Below, one piece after another: positions 17,785 through 27,331 of a stretch of 64,000 bases of DNA. Numbering within the stretch: position 1 is the first letter of the stretch; each line of letters starts with the position of its first letter. Location of the stretch: assembly GCA_019136655.1 (NCBI GenBank), contig JAGVTU010000005.1, positions 124,001 through 188,000 on the forward strand, in the 5' to 3' direction. This DNA comes from Bacteroidota bacterium. GTDB taxonomy: Bacteria; Bacteroidota; Bacteroidia; AKYH767-A; OLB10. A program made the translations under genes and the position numbers. The notes under the pieces are model-generated. The model had not been told where the DNA came from. It saw only the letters and a program-made list of their open reading frames with translations, and made no database searches.

Positions 17785-18246
17785 CTATTCCAACCATTCA
17801 AACAAATATTTTTCATTGTATTCAATTTCATATTTTTTTAAAAACTCCAAATACTCCTCTTTGAAGGTTCGTTCCTTATGATGTTCCTTTTGGTTCAAAA
17901 TATATTTCGCCACTATATCAATCTGTGAACGGCTATAAGAGAATGCACCAAACCCTTCCTGCCAATAAAATTTAGCAGGGGTTAATCTATGCTCATTAAT
18001 AAAATCGTTGCTCGCTTTCTTAACTTCTCTTATCAAATCTGAGAGGCAACAATCCGGTTTAAGCCCAATTAAGAAATGGATATGGTCAGGCATTCCATTT
18101 ATGGCTAACATTTTCTGACCTTTATTTTGAACGATTCCTGTAATATATTGATATAATCGTTCCTCCCATTCGAACTTGATAACAGCATCTCTGTGCTTAA
18201 CCGCAAACACAACTTGAATATATATCTGTGAATAGGAATTTGCCAT
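17785..18246 (-). mobile_element. IS200/REP-associated Y1 (HUH) transposase gene
   Basis: 153-aa single-strand DNA transposase. The HUH motif is DHIHFL (His55, His57) and the catalytic tyrosine is Tyr115 in VAKYILNQKEHH; both are intact, so it may be active. The N-terminal SYSQIYIQVVFAVKHR strand is typical of this family. It sits inside the restriction-modification operon: its ATG is 1 nt after the hsdR stop and hsdM follows after the hairpin region. No terminal repeats of a classical IS are seen, pointing to a REP-type domesticated or peel-and-paste element. Confidence 0.88.
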
Positions 18247-18247
18247 G

Positions 18248-21100
18248 TTACGCTGCTAACACTTTTTCGGTTAAACTTAAAATTTCGTCAATCTCTTTTT
18301 GATTGAAAATTCCTCTTATTCCTTCAGGATGAAGCATGGTAAAAGGAGATTCAATCAGGTTTCGTTTGCTCACATCACCTTTATCCAATACAAAGTTTTT
18401 GAGCAAGTCCAAAAACTCAATTTGTCGGCTGGTGAGGTAACTATGATCGGCAATAAAATCATCAAATGCTTTGGTAACGGTCTCGGCAAAAGTTTCTAGT
18501 TGCTCTATTCCTAAAATATGTTTGATGAATTGCACCAACGCAGCTTTGCGGTGGTTATAAACCTTGCGAAGCAAATCAATGGTAATATGCGGATGCTCGT
18601 TGTGAAGTACTTCCGCTAATTGCTCAGCTTCTTCGTTGGTGATTTCTTTACCTTGTTTCAGTTTTTGTAAAATAGGACTGCTTGAAACCAGTTCATTGAT
18701 TTTCTTTTCTACCAATTCTCGGTATTTGGCTATACTCAAGGCTTCGTGTTGCGGACCAAACTCAATAGACTCTTTTTCTTTTAGTATGTCTTTTATGTTT
18801 AACTTCTCAGGAGCAAGAGGAACCACATTTTCAATATATTTCATCAATGGAGCAAGTTTTTGAATCAGCTCTTCAAACTTGTCTTCGAGGATACCTGCTT
18901 CGCTCCCTGCGGGGATTGCCCAATAATGATTGGTTTGTGCTTTTCTAATTAACTCTTCTTGTCTTGCAACTATATTTATGGACAATGGTAATTTTCCGAT
19001 TGTTTCAATAATACTGTCACGGAGTACTTCATACTTTGACAAAAGAACATCCTCTCTTGAAAACGGCTTGGCATAAGGTGAGTTATCACCTTTTAAATGA
19101 GCAAGTGATACTTCCACAATGTCTTTTTCAAAACGCATGGCTTTGAAATCAACATCTGAAACCGTGCGAAGCAACGGTTTTACAACTGCTTTCAAAAATT
19201 CCATTTTGTCAGAAGTCAGGTTGTTCCAAAAGTTTTCATCTTCCATGCGTTGCAATTCATTTTTGGCTTCCATAATCACCACCGAGTTTTTAGGAAGTGT
19301 TTCAACCTGCTTTCTTATTTTCTGAACTTCTTTATTTACAATTTCAGATTTGCTTTGTGTTTGGGCTTCCTCAATCTTTTCCAATCGCACACCAAACAAT
19401 CTTACAGGCAAGGGAATTTGTGATTTTATTTCCTTTCCTCTGGGGTTCAGTTTGAAATATTCAAAATTGTCCCAACAATCGAGAATAAGGAAGTTATCTT
19501 TTTGAATGCACCAGGGTTTTATTTTCTCTGTTTCAAGCAGGCGAGTTCCTCTGCCAATCATTTGCCAAAACTTCGTATAACTATAAACAGGTTTTGCAAA
19601 AACCAAATTCACCAATTCACGAACATCAATACCTGTGTCGAGCATATCCACACTGATGGCAATGCGTGGCATATCGTTACTCACAAACTGATCAAGCAGT
19701 CCACCTTTGCCGTAAACCCGTGGGTCTTCGCTCACCAATACTTTGGCTAATTCCCCTTTGTATTCGGGATAAAGCGAATCAAAGATTTCTTCTACTCGTC
19801 TTGCATGAGCTTTGCTGATACAAAAGAAAATTGTTTTTCCCGGCAAAACACCGTTGGCGTCTTTGATGCATTCTTCCATGAATTCACGGACAATCAAAGC
19901 GTTTGTGCCACGGTTGATTACCTTCTTTTCAATGTCCGTTCCTTCGTAATTGATTTCTTCAATTTCCTTTCCTTCCAACATGAGTTTCTGTTGGTCTTCC
20001 AAAGAAATTGTCCGCTTGTTTATTCCTTCATCCTGAAATTTGGTTTTGATTTTCATAACCTGAAAATTGCTCAGGTAGGGCGGAATATGATTTACCGCTT
20101 CATCATAAGAATAAGCAAAGGTTGGAACGCCATCCTCACATTCAAACAATTGAAACGTGTTGTGGTCAATTACTTCCGTTGGCGTGGCTGTTAATCCAAG
20201 CGTAATGGTATTGAAGTAATCCAAAATTTCCTGATAGGTATTGTAAATGCTTCGGTGGCTTTCGTCCACTACAATCAGGTCAAAGAAATGAGGGCTTAAG
20301 CTTTTTACCTCATCACGGATAATGTTCAACATAGTTGGATATGTTGAAACATAAATGCGTCTGTCGGTGGCAATTTCTTTTTCGCCTTGCTTTGGCCAGC
20401 GTGGTTCGTTTGGTAAATGCTCTTTGAATGCTTCCAGTGTTTGGTCACGGAGTGCAATTCTGTCAACCAAAAATAGAACACGTTCTGCCCAACCTGCTCT
20501 CATTAATGCATCAACCAAGGCAATGCAAGTTCTTGTCTTACCCGTGCCAGTTGCCATTACTAACAAAAATTTGCGTTTCCGTTTTTCAACGGCTTCCATC
20601 ACTGCACGGATTGATTGAATTTGGTAAGTCCTACCTGCAATTTTGGTGTTAATCATATCACCAACCAAAGACTTTCTCGCTTTGCGAATGTATGCATAGC
20701 GTTCAAGGTCGTCACGGGTCGGAAAACCATAGACTTTTTTGGGTGGATAGTTGTCTAAGTCCCAAAAGTAAATGTCGTGTCCGTTTGTATAAAAGCAAAA
20801 AGGCAAGTCAACGCCTTGTGTTTGTTTGATGTTGTAGCAATATTGTTTGGCTTGTTCTCGTCCGAGTGCAGCGTCCACAGAAGTCTTTTTGGCTTCAACA
20901 ACAGCAAACGGTTTACCATCCTTGCCTAATAAAACATAGTCGCTGTATTGGTGTCCTGAGTATGGTGTTGCCGGTTCTTCTACAACTGTCAAGTGAATAT
21001 CAAATTCTTCAATTACCTGAGTTCGGTCAGTCACATTCCAGCCCGCTTGTTTTAAGCGGTTGTCAATGATTTCTTTCCTTGTCAGTTTTTCGTTTTTCAC
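18248..21100 (-). CDS. hsdR: Type I restriction endonuclease subunit HsdR
   Basis: ATP-dependent DNA translocase and nuclease that cleaves unmethylated DNA. 950 aa: N-terminal PD-(D/E)XK nuclease with YSDYVLLGKDGKPFAVVEAKK (Asp, then Glu-Ala-Lys) at ~60-95; SF2 helicase with Walker A MATGTGKTRTC, motif II VVDESHRS, motif III GLTATPTE and motif VI GRGTRL; C-terminal helical domain (EEIDEILSLTEKVL). Apparently intact. First gene of the operon on the minus strand. Confidence 0.95.
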   Translation of the reverse strand: MKNEKLTRKEIIDNRLKQAGWNVTDRTQVIEEFDIHLTVVEEPATPYSGHQYSDYVLLGKDGKPFAVVEAKKTSVDAALGREQAKQYCYNIKQTQGVDLPFCFYTNGHDIYFWDLDNYPPKKVYGFPTRDDLERYAYIRKARKSLVGDMINTKIAGRTYQIQSIRAVMEAVEKRKRKFLLVMATGTGKTRTCIALVDALMRAGWAERVLFLVDRIALRDQTLEAFKEHLPNEPRWPKQGEKEIATDRRIYVSTYPTMLNIIRDEVKSLSPHFFDLIVVDESHRSIYNTYQEILDYFNTITLGLTATPTEVIDHNTFQLFECEDGVPTFAYSYDEAVNHIPPYLSNFQVMKIKTKFQDEGINKRTISLEDQQKLMLEGKEIEEINYEGTDIEKKVINRGTNALIVREFMEECIKDANGVLPGKTIFFCISKAHARRVEEIFDSLYPEYKGELAKVLVSEDPRVYGKGGLLDQFVSNDMPRIAISVDMLDTGIDVRELVNLVFAKPVYSYTKFWQMIGRGTRLLETEKIKPWCIQKDNFLILDCWDNFEYFKLNPRGKEIKSQIPLPVRLFGVRLEKIEEAQTQSKSEIVNKEVQKIRKQVETLPKNSVVIMEAKNELQRMEDENFWNNLTSDKMEFLKAVVKPLLRTVSDVDFKAMRFEKDIVEVSLAHLKGDNSPYAKPFSREDVLLSKYEVLRDSIIETIGKLPLSINIVARQEELIRKAQTNHYWAIPAGSEAGILEDKFEELIQKLAPLMKYIENVVPLAPEKLNIKDILKEKESIEFGPQHEALSIAKYRELVEKKINELVSSSPILQKLKQGKEITNEEAEQLAEVLHNEHPHITIDLLRKVYNHRKAALVQFIKHILGIEQLETFAETVTKAFDDFIADHSYLTSRQIEFLDLLKNFVLDKGDVSKRNLIESPFTMLHPEGIRGIFNQKEIDEILSLTEKVLAA

Positions 21101-21374
21101 TTTTATATTCTAAAATTTATAGTTGGTCAAAATACGCAAAAAATCTGTTTTGTTGTCCGAATGCTAAGTCAGGGCGTTGGCAAAAAAATAAAAATACAGA
21201 AGTGTTGGCTTTTGGGTCATCTGTCTGCTGGTTCATTTGCCCAGTCACTTTATGTTTATTTCTTTCGTTCATTCTTGTCGTCTTTTAGCATGACCGCCAA
21301 CTTGCGGTTTTGCGCCATAACGTTGTCATTTACTTTCGAATCCCGATGTGCTGGGAATCTTTGATTAAGTTCTT
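21101..21374. other. Intergenic DNA between hsdR and a broken gene pair
   Basis: No credible gene. It includes a small hairpin ACCGC-N6-GCGGT at 21293-21308 and TCCC...GGGA symmetry near 21340-21355. Probably junction DNA of an insertion, with the hsdR promoter near 21101-21145 (an imperfect -7, TATTTTG, on the minus strand). Confidence 0.4.
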
Positions 21375-21506
21375 TCAATTTAGCCAAATAGTATATCTTC
21401 CATAACCATGATAATTTACTGCATAACCTCCAATGAGCATGAAAGAAGTTTTTGTTTCATTCAATTTTTTTAGCACATCAACAAATAAAGGCTCAAGAAT
21501 TTTCAT
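21375..21506 (-). pseudogene. Truncated nucleotidyltransferase (AbiEii/MNT-like) N-terminal fragment
   Basis: 43 codons, starting MKILEPLFVDVLKKLNETK and containing FMLIGGYAVNYHGYGRYT, the glycine-rich start of the nucleotidyltransferase fold. Family members continue with a GD(L/M)D metal-binding motif and ~150 more residues. Here the sequence goes straight to IWLN and a stop, so the active site is missing. Its ATG overlaps the end of the upstream small gene out of frame, the arrangement of a two-gene (toxin-antitoxin-like) operon. Confidence 0.65.
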
Positions 21507-21738
21507 CTAATCTGTTTGTTTTTATTCTGCTTTTGTAAAATAATTCTTCTGCTTTACTTAAATCATTTCCGTGGATGATTGAACGAAGTTGAAGAAGATA
21601 TTCCATTCGCTGTTCCGGTGTCATATTTAATGTATGCAACAGGCTTTGCTTCTCTAACTGCTCAAGAGTTGTTATTCTAATGCGGTTGTGTTTAGTGCTT
21701 TTTGTCATCCTATGCTTAACTCCGTTTTTAGATTGCAT
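21493..21738 (-). CDS. Small protein partner of the nucleotidyltransferase remnant
   Basis: 81 aa if started at ATG 21738; a second ATG at 21708 gives 71 aa (MTKSTKHNRIRI...). Basic N terminus, then helical LEQLEKQSLLHTLNMTPEQRMEYLLQLRSII. No family name known to me. Overlaps the start of the truncated nucleotidyltransferase by 14 nt, so it is probably the first gene of that pair and perhaps its antitoxin-like partner. With the second gene broken, it is likely an orphan. Confidence 0.6.
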   Translation of the reverse strand: MQSKNGVKHRMTKSTKHNRIRITTLEQLEKQSLLHTLNMTPEQRMEYLLQLRSIIHGNDLSKAEELFYKSRIKTNRLDENS

Positions 21739-22005
21739 TTAAATTATTTCCTTCTTAGTGAAAATCAACAAGGCTTTAAGCCGCAGCGTATTTGTACTCT
21801 TAGCTCCGCAAACCTTTGTGGAGCTTCTTTTTTGTTGATTCATTTCACCCCCTAAAGAAAAGAATTTTCCTTCAAAAAGAAAAGTATCAGGAAGGTTGAT
21901 TCTCGTAAAAGTCATCGTATTCAAAATATTTCATTCTTATCTGTTCTGATATGTGCATTTCATCCGTCAAACCTTTTCTTTGCATTTTTGTATCAGCTTG
22001 TCTGT
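21739..22005. other. Intergenic region before the surface-antigen-like gene
   Basis: No supported gene. It holds a short minus-strand open frame (21739-21924) with no family resemblance. A near-consensus -7 (TTTCTTTG) at about 21975-21982 could serve the plus-strand gene starting at 22006. Confidence 0.4.
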
Positions 22006-23847
22006 ATGTTTTCAGTTTTGGTAAAAAGGTTTTTCAGCATATTTTTTCCTGTCATCTGCTTTTGTTGCATTACAGCTGATGTGCACGCACAAACCGACAG
22101 CTCTAAAAACAATACGCAGCAACTCTACACCAAAATGGAAAATAAAACTTCGGGCAACAAATATCTGCGCCAGTTTTATCGTCTTATTTTCAGACCAACA
22201 GGAAAAACAAGCAAGCAGCGCAAAGCGGATAAAACGGAAGTGATTTATCAGAATCCGGAGTGGCAGGGATTAACCGTTGGCGATATACATGTTACGGTGT
22301 ACGACCCGTTTGGATATTCGCTGAGTGATACCTTGCGAAGACCTTCAGGCTTTTTGCCTAAGGCAGGAAATTTTATGCATAAGAAAACAAGGACTGCACA
22401 AATTATGGGCATGCTGCGGATTATGCCCGGTGAACTATACGACTCGCTGCATGTGCAGGAATCGGAAAGGCTTATACGAAAACAGATTTATGTGCGCGAA
22501 GTAAAAATTCTTCCTCACCTGAACGACAGCACCGGCAAGGTGGACCTGAATGTGTATGTACTGGATGCATGGAGTCTGATTGTATCGGGGAGTACATCAG
22601 AAACAGCAACACGAATAGGAATTTCAGAAAGGAATTTTGCAGGCATGGGTCATACCTTCGACAATTCATATAAATGGTATTACAACAGAAAAGCAGATGT
22701 GTATGAAACCAGCTATATGGTTCCTGATATTTTGCGCAGTTATGCAATGGCAAAATTGGCTTACACCTACGATGCCTATCATGGCGAAAAGAAAAGCATA
22801 GAAGCAGAGCGGCCTTTTTATTCGTATGAAACACGTTATGCAGGTGGTGCTGCCTACAGTCAGAATTTTGTGAAGGCAAGATTTATTGCTGCCGATACCT
22901 CGCGGCTTACCACTTACCGGCAAAACACCACAGACCTGTGGGTAGGTCATGCTTTGAAACTTCTCAGAGGAAGTGCAGCTTATCAGCGAGGTTCGCGGCT
23001 GGTAACTACTGCACGTTTCTACAGCGAACAGTATCCCGTAAAACCTTCATCGCTGTTTGATACGCTTGGAATTTTTACCAATCAGAATTTTTATCTGGCA
23101 GGGATTGGATATTCTTCCCGTTTTTATAACACCGAAAAATATTTGTTTAAGTACGGACAAACAGAAGATGTTCCCTCCGGAAGAATGTTGGGAGCTACCA
23201 TTGGCTACCGCGAAAAAAACGGAAGCGGAACATGGTATGCAGGATTTACTGCCGGCATTGGCGACTATACTTCCTTGGGATACTTCAGTGCAATTGGTCA
23301 GTACGGGACTTATTTTTATACAGCACGTCCGCGTGAGTCAGCCGTAAAAATTAATGGCAGCTATTTCACTCCATTGCTTACAGCAGGCAAATGGAAGCTG
23401 CGACAGTTTTTGCGCATTGAGTCGGTGTTGGGTATTGACAGGGTATCTAATGAAGTGATTACTTTCAAAGATGAGCTGAATGGTTTTGAAGAATATCCTT
23501 ATGGCACCAGTCGAATCACTGTGTCTTTTCAGACACAATCGTATGCTCCTGTTGATTTTTATGGATTCAGGTTTGGCCCTTATCTGGTGGCATCGTTTGG
23601 AATATTAGGCGAAAACGGAAAAGCATTTTCACGAAGCCGTGTTTACTCACTGTTTGGTTTGGGATTGCTTGTTCGAAACGATTATCTCGCTCTGAGTAAT
23701 TTTCAGTTAAGTTTTGCTTTTTATCCTGAACTTCCGGGCAAGGGTGTGGATGTGTTCAAGTATAATCCGCTGCGAAGCAGCAATTTCAGTTTGCCCGATT
23801 TTGACCTTGAAAAACCTTCTACCGTTGAGCTGATTCAGAATAACTGA
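22006..23847 (+). CDS. Outer-membrane surface-antigen (BamA-like) protein
   Basis: 613 aa from ATG 22006; a longer TTG reading (21988) adds six residues and is less likely. Signal peptide (VKRFFSIFFPVICFCCITADVHAQ). A POTRA-like region at ~70-180 (WQGLTVGDIHVTVYDPFG ... ERLIRKQIYVREVKI) is followed by a predicted beta barrel of alternating aromatic strands. This layout matches Omp85-superfamily surface antigens of Bacteroidota. Cargo unknown. Stand-alone gene. Confidence 0.7.
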   Translation: MFSVLVKRFFSIFFPVICFCCITADVHAQTDSSKNNTQQLYTKMENKTSGNKYLRQFYRLIFRPTGKTSKQRKADKTEVIYQNPEWQGLTVGDIHVTVYDPFGYSLSDTLRRPSGFLPKAGNFMHKKTRTAQIMGMLRIMPGELYDSLHVQESERLIRKQIYVREVKILPHLNDSTGKVDLNVYVLDAWSLIVSGSTSETATRIGISERNFAGMGHTFDNSYKWYYNRKADVYETSYMVPDILRSYAMAKLAYTYDAYHGEKKSIEAERPFYSYETRYAGGAAYSQNFVKARFIAADTSRLTTYRQNTTDLWVGHALKLLRGSAAYQRGSRLVTTARFYSEQYPVKPSSLFDTLGIFTNQNFYLAGIGYSSRFYNTEKYLFKYGQTEDVPSGRMLGATIGYREKNGSGTWYAGFTAGIGDYTSLGYFSAIGQYGTYFYTARPRESAVKINGSYFTPLLTAGKWKLRQFLRIESVLGIDRVSNEVITFKDELNGFEEYPYGTSRITVSFQTQSYAPVDFYGFRFGPYLVASFGILGENGKAFSRSRVYSLFGLGLLVRNDYLALSNFQLSFAFYPELPGKGVDVFKYNPLRSSNFSLPDFDLEKPSTVELIQNN

Positions 23848-23875
23848 TGAATGTAAAATAAATATTGCAATACAG

Positions 23876-23905
23876 TTGTTGCACCATGATGTTTCGTTAT
23901 CTTTG
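23876..23905 (+). promoter_or_regulatory. Bacteroidota promoter: TTG-N19-TATCTTTG
   Basis: TTG at 23876-23878 and TATCTTTG at 23898-23905, 19 nt apart, 11 nt before the ATG of the adhesin gene. It should drive the three-gene T9SS cluster. Confidence 0.72.
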
Positions 23906-23916
23906 TTTACTTTCGC

Positions 23917-26301
23917 ATGAGTATGAGCACTGGAAATAGAATCAGGAGTTTTTTAATTTTTCTGTTTGTTCTGTTGGGATTTTCGCAGGCAATGGCCACA
24001 CATATTGTAGGTGGTGAAATTTATTACGATTATCTCGGAAATAACAACTACCGCGTCACCATGATTATTTACCGCGACTGCTTCAATGGTGTTCCTCCTT
24101 TCGACAATCCCGCTTCCGTTGGTGTATATGATCAGAATAATAATCTTGTACGTCAGTTGGCAGTCACAGTAAATCCCGACTCAGTACTTATTCCGCCTAC
24201 CATCAACAATCCCTGTTTTATTCCTCCAACCAATATTTGTTACCGCAAGGCTTCTTATACATTTTTTGTCAATCTTCCTCCCACATCCGGTGCATACTAC
24301 ATCGTTTATCAGCGTTGCTGCAGGAATAATACCATTAACAACATTTTAAATCCTGATCAGACAGGGGCAACCTATATTGGAGAAATACGCACCAGTAATT
24401 TTTTCCCGAATTCAAGTCCACGTTTCAAAGCGCTGCCACCGCCTTTTGCCTGTCTCAATTATCCGCTGGTATTCGACCATTCCGCAACCGACCTTGATGG
24501 CGACAGCATTCGATATACTTTATGTACACCACTTATTGGTGGCGATACCCTGAATCCTGCACCTACACCACCAACAGCACCTCCTTATAGCAATGTGATT
24601 TATGTTCCACCATACGGTATAAACAATATGCTGAATGGTACTCCGGGAATTCAGCCACTGAGTATTGATTCCATTACAGGACTGCTCACTGCCACTCCCA
24701 ACACGTATGGTCAGTTTGTGATTGGAGTTTGTGCGAAAGAATATCGCAACAATGTTTATTTGGGTGAGACACGCAGAGATTATCAGCTGAATGTAGTGCC
24801 ATGTCCTTCATTGGTGGTAGCGGCATTCTTAAATCCAATAACCAGTTGTGGCAGCAATACGGTAACTTTTCAGAATGGAAGTTATGGTGCTATATCTTAT
24901 CACTGGGATTTTGGTGTGGATGGTGCTACTGATGATACTTCCAATGCTGTAAATCCGGTATTCACTTATCCTGATACAGGAACTTATACAGTAACGCTGC
25001 TGGCATTTTCGCAGTTTAACCCTAACTGCGCAGATACCATCACTGGTATTGTAAACGTGCGCCCACAGATGGTTGCTGACTTTACTTTTACCAAAGACAG
25101 CTGCACCAATCAGTTTCAGTTTAATGATACCATTCTTTCGGCTTATACTCCTTCATCGGTTTCTTACAGCTGGAATTTTGGAGACAATACCTCTTCAAAT
25201 ATTCACAACCCGCAACACACCTACAGTTCTCAGGGCAACTATAATGTCACTCTGATAGCCTCCGCTGACGGATGTAAAGATACTGTCGTCAAAACGGTGA
25301 CTGCCTTGCCGGTGTTATCAGCCTCCACTCATTTGATAAAAAATGTTTCCTGTTCAGGATTGTGTGATGGTGCAGGTTATGTTCAGGTTGTAAATAATCA
25401 GGGACCGTTTACCATACTGTGGACAAATCCACCCGGACAAACAAATGATTCCATCAGCAACCTTTGCAGTGGCACATACAATGCAGTGATTACCGACTCT
25501 GCCGGATGTACTGCCTCAGCTACACTTTCAATTACTGAGCCTGCACCTTTGACGTTGAGTGTAGCTACCACACCTGATTACTGCGGAGGATTGTGTGTTG
25601 GAACAGCTACAGCACAGGTAACCGGAGGCACTGCTCCTTATAGTTATAGCTGGAGTAATGGAAATACAACTTCTTCAATTCAACATTTGTGTGATGGAAA
25701 TTATACGGTAACAGTAACAGATGCCAATGGTTGCACCTTGCCTCCTGTTGTGGCTACGGTAGTTTATATAGATTCAATTCCTCCACTGGAAGTTATACCC
25801 GATTCAGCAGTAATTTATTTAGGTCAAAGTGTAAACCTGCAGTCCACCGTTGCAGCAGGTTATACCTATAACTGGCAACCACCAACATACTTAAGCAACA
25901 GCACAATTGCCAACCCCGTTAGCACACCTACACAGAACATTCAGTACATCCTGACCATAACCGATCAGTATGGATGTACCAACAGTGATACTTCTGTCAT
26001 TCATGTGCTGAATTATATTTGTGATGAACCTGAAATTTATATTCCTAATGCGTTTTCACCCAATGACGACAATAAAAATGACGTGGTGTATGTGTATGGT
26101 GATCAGATAAGAGAATTGTTGTTCCGCATTTACGACCGGTGGGGTGAAAAAGTATTTGAAACCACTAAACCGGGTGAAGGATGGGATGGCACTTACAAAG
26201 GTAAGAAGGTAATGCCCGGAGTGTTTGTGTATTATGTGGAAGCCACTTGTTATAACGATGAGAAATTTTTCAAAAAAGGAAATATTACGGTTATACATTA
26301 A
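23917..26301 (+). CDS. Large secreted adhesin-like protein, PKD/SprB repeats, T9SS type B domain
   Basis: 794 aa. Signal peptide (FLIFLFVLLGFSQAMA), an N-terminal THIVGGEIYYDYLGNNNY domain common in these proteins, and two PKD-like domains (YHWDFG..., YSWNFGDNTSSNIHNP). SprB-type repeats follow (NVSCSGLCDGAGYVQV..., YCGGLCVGTATAQVTGG). The last ~90 residues are a gliding-motility-associated type B sorting domain (IYIPNAFSPNDDNKND ... RIYDRWGEKVFET ... GWDGTYKGK). Type B cargo is usually secreted with a neighbouring PorP/SprF protein, which is encoded 3 nt downstream. Confidence 0.92.
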   Translation: MSMSTGNRIRSFLIFLFVLLGFSQAMATHIVGGEIYYDYLGNNNYRVTMIIYRDCFNGVPPFDNPASVGVYDQNNNLVRQLAVTVNPDSVLIPPTINNPCFIPPTNICYRKASYTFFVNLPPTSGAYYIVYQRCCRNNTINNILNPDQTGATYIGEIRTSNFFPNSSPRFKALPPPFACLNYPLVFDHSATDLDGDSIRYTLCTPLIGGDTLNPAPTPPTAPPYSNVIYVPPYGINNMLNGTPGIQPLSIDSITGLLTATPNTYGQFVIGVCAKEYRNNVYLGETRRDYQLNVVPCPSLVVAAFLNPITSCGSNTVTFQNGSYGAISYHWDFGVDGATDDTSNAVNPVFTYPDTGTYTVTLLAFSQFNPNCADTITGIVNVRPQMVADFTFTKDSCTNQFQFNDTILSAYTPSSVSYSWNFGDNTSSNIHNPQHTYSSQGNYNVTLIASADGCKDTVVKTVTALPVLSASTHLIKNVSCSGLCDGAGYVQVVNNQGPFTILWTNPPGQTNDSISNLCSGTYNAVITDSAGCTASATLSITEPAPLTLSVATTPDYCGGLCVGTATAQVTGGTAPYSYSWSNGNTTSSIQHLCDGNYTVTVTDANGCTLPPVVATVVYIDSIPPLEVIPDSAVIYLGQSVNLQSTVAAGYTYNWQPPTYLSNSTIANPVSTPTQNIQYILTITDQYGCTNSDTSVIHVLNYICDEPEIYIPNAFSPNDDNKNDVVYVYGDQIRELLFRIYDRWGEKVFETTKPGEGWDGTYKGKKVMPGVFVYYVEATCYNDEKFFKKGNITVIH

Positions 26302-26304
26302 CAG

Positions 26305-27309
26305 ATGAAAAAAATAATTTTACATATAACCATAATTTTTCTTTTTGCTGAAATAGCTTCAGCACAGGATGTGCACTTTTCGCAGTTCGATTTTTCGCCA
26401 TTGCATCAGAGTGCTGCCAATACCGGAAATTTTAATGGTGATTATCGTTTTACAGCCATTCACCGCAATCAGTATCGCTCAGTTACGGTACCGTATAAAT
26501 CTATCGGAGCTTCCTTCGATATGAATCACAACCTGACGGACGAAAAGATGAGTTACTGGAGTTCGGGAATTATGTTTGAGCAGGACAAAACCGGTGATGC
26601 AGGTTATTCCACTCTTGACATTGAACTGTCTGTTGCATGGAACCGTTTCTTAGACAGTGATAAAAAACATCGCATAACTGTGGGATTGCAGCCTGGTTGG
26701 TTTCAGAACGGACTGGATTTTTCAGAATTGTATTTCGGAAATCAGTATGACAATGGTTCATTCGATTCAAATTTACCTAACAATGAAAATCCTGATCAGA
26801 CAAAAAACAATAATTTCAATCTGAATGCAGGGCTTGGTTATCGTTACCTTTTTTCAGAAGAGTCAGACATGCAGATAGTATTAGGAATGAATCACCTGAA
26901 CAAACCCAATCTTTCTTATTATGGTGACAAAGCACCGTTGTTTATGCGTTTTACTGCTCTGGCTATGTTTAATATCCGCATGAGTGAGCGGTTGTTTTTG
27001 CTTCCGCAGTTGTTGTATTACAACCAGAATAAGTTTAACCAGATTAATGGTGGAGCCAATTTGTCATTCCGTTCTGCAGATAATAAAAGTTATCGTTTTC
27101 TGGCAGGAGTTTTATACCGAAATAAAGATGCAGTGATTGGCAGATTAGGTGCGGGATACAACAATCTTGACATTGGTTTTGCTTATGACTTCAATATTTC
27201 AGATTTGAAACGTGCAAGCAATGGCAGAGGTGCTTATGAAATTGCAATTACATATATTATTCATACCGTAAAACCATTGAAAAAGAATCCACCCTGTCCG
27301 GTTTATTAA
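26305..27309 (+). CDS. PorP/SprF family type IX secretion membrane protein
   Basis: 334 aa. Signal peptide, then the family opening DVHFSQFDFSPLHQSAANTGNFNGDYRF, followed by a beta barrel. SprF-like proteins are needed for export or surface anchoring of their adjacent type B cargo; the gene upstream is such a cargo, with only CAG between its stop and this ATG. In this locus it is a dedicated paralogue, not necessarily the core PorP. Confidence 0.92.
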   Translation: MKKIILHITIIFLFAEIASAQDVHFSQFDFSPLHQSAANTGNFNGDYRFTAIHRNQYRSVTVPYKSIGASFDMNHNLTDEKMSYWSSGIMFEQDKTGDAGYSTLDIELSVAWNRFLDSDKKHRITVGLQPGWFQNGLDFSELYFGNQYDNGSFDSNLPNNENPDQTKNNNFNLNAGLGYRYLFSEESDMQIVLGMNHLNKPNLSYYGDKAPLFMRFTALAMFNIRMSERLFLLPQLLYYNQNKFNQINGGANLSFRSADNKSYRFLAGVLYRNKDAVIGRLGAGYNNLDIGFAYDFNISDLKRASNGRGAYEIAITYIIHTVKPLKKNPPCPVY

Positions 27310-27331
27310 TTTTAAAATGATACAGCGATAG

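Noticed and set aside
15000..21740. Prophage or integrative element
   Set aside because: No integrase, structural or replication genes and no attachment-site repeats are visible; it looks like a small accessory island.
21739..21924. 61-codon minus-strand ORF
   Set aside because: No recognisable features, unlikely composition and no initiation context beyond an ATG; treated as chance.
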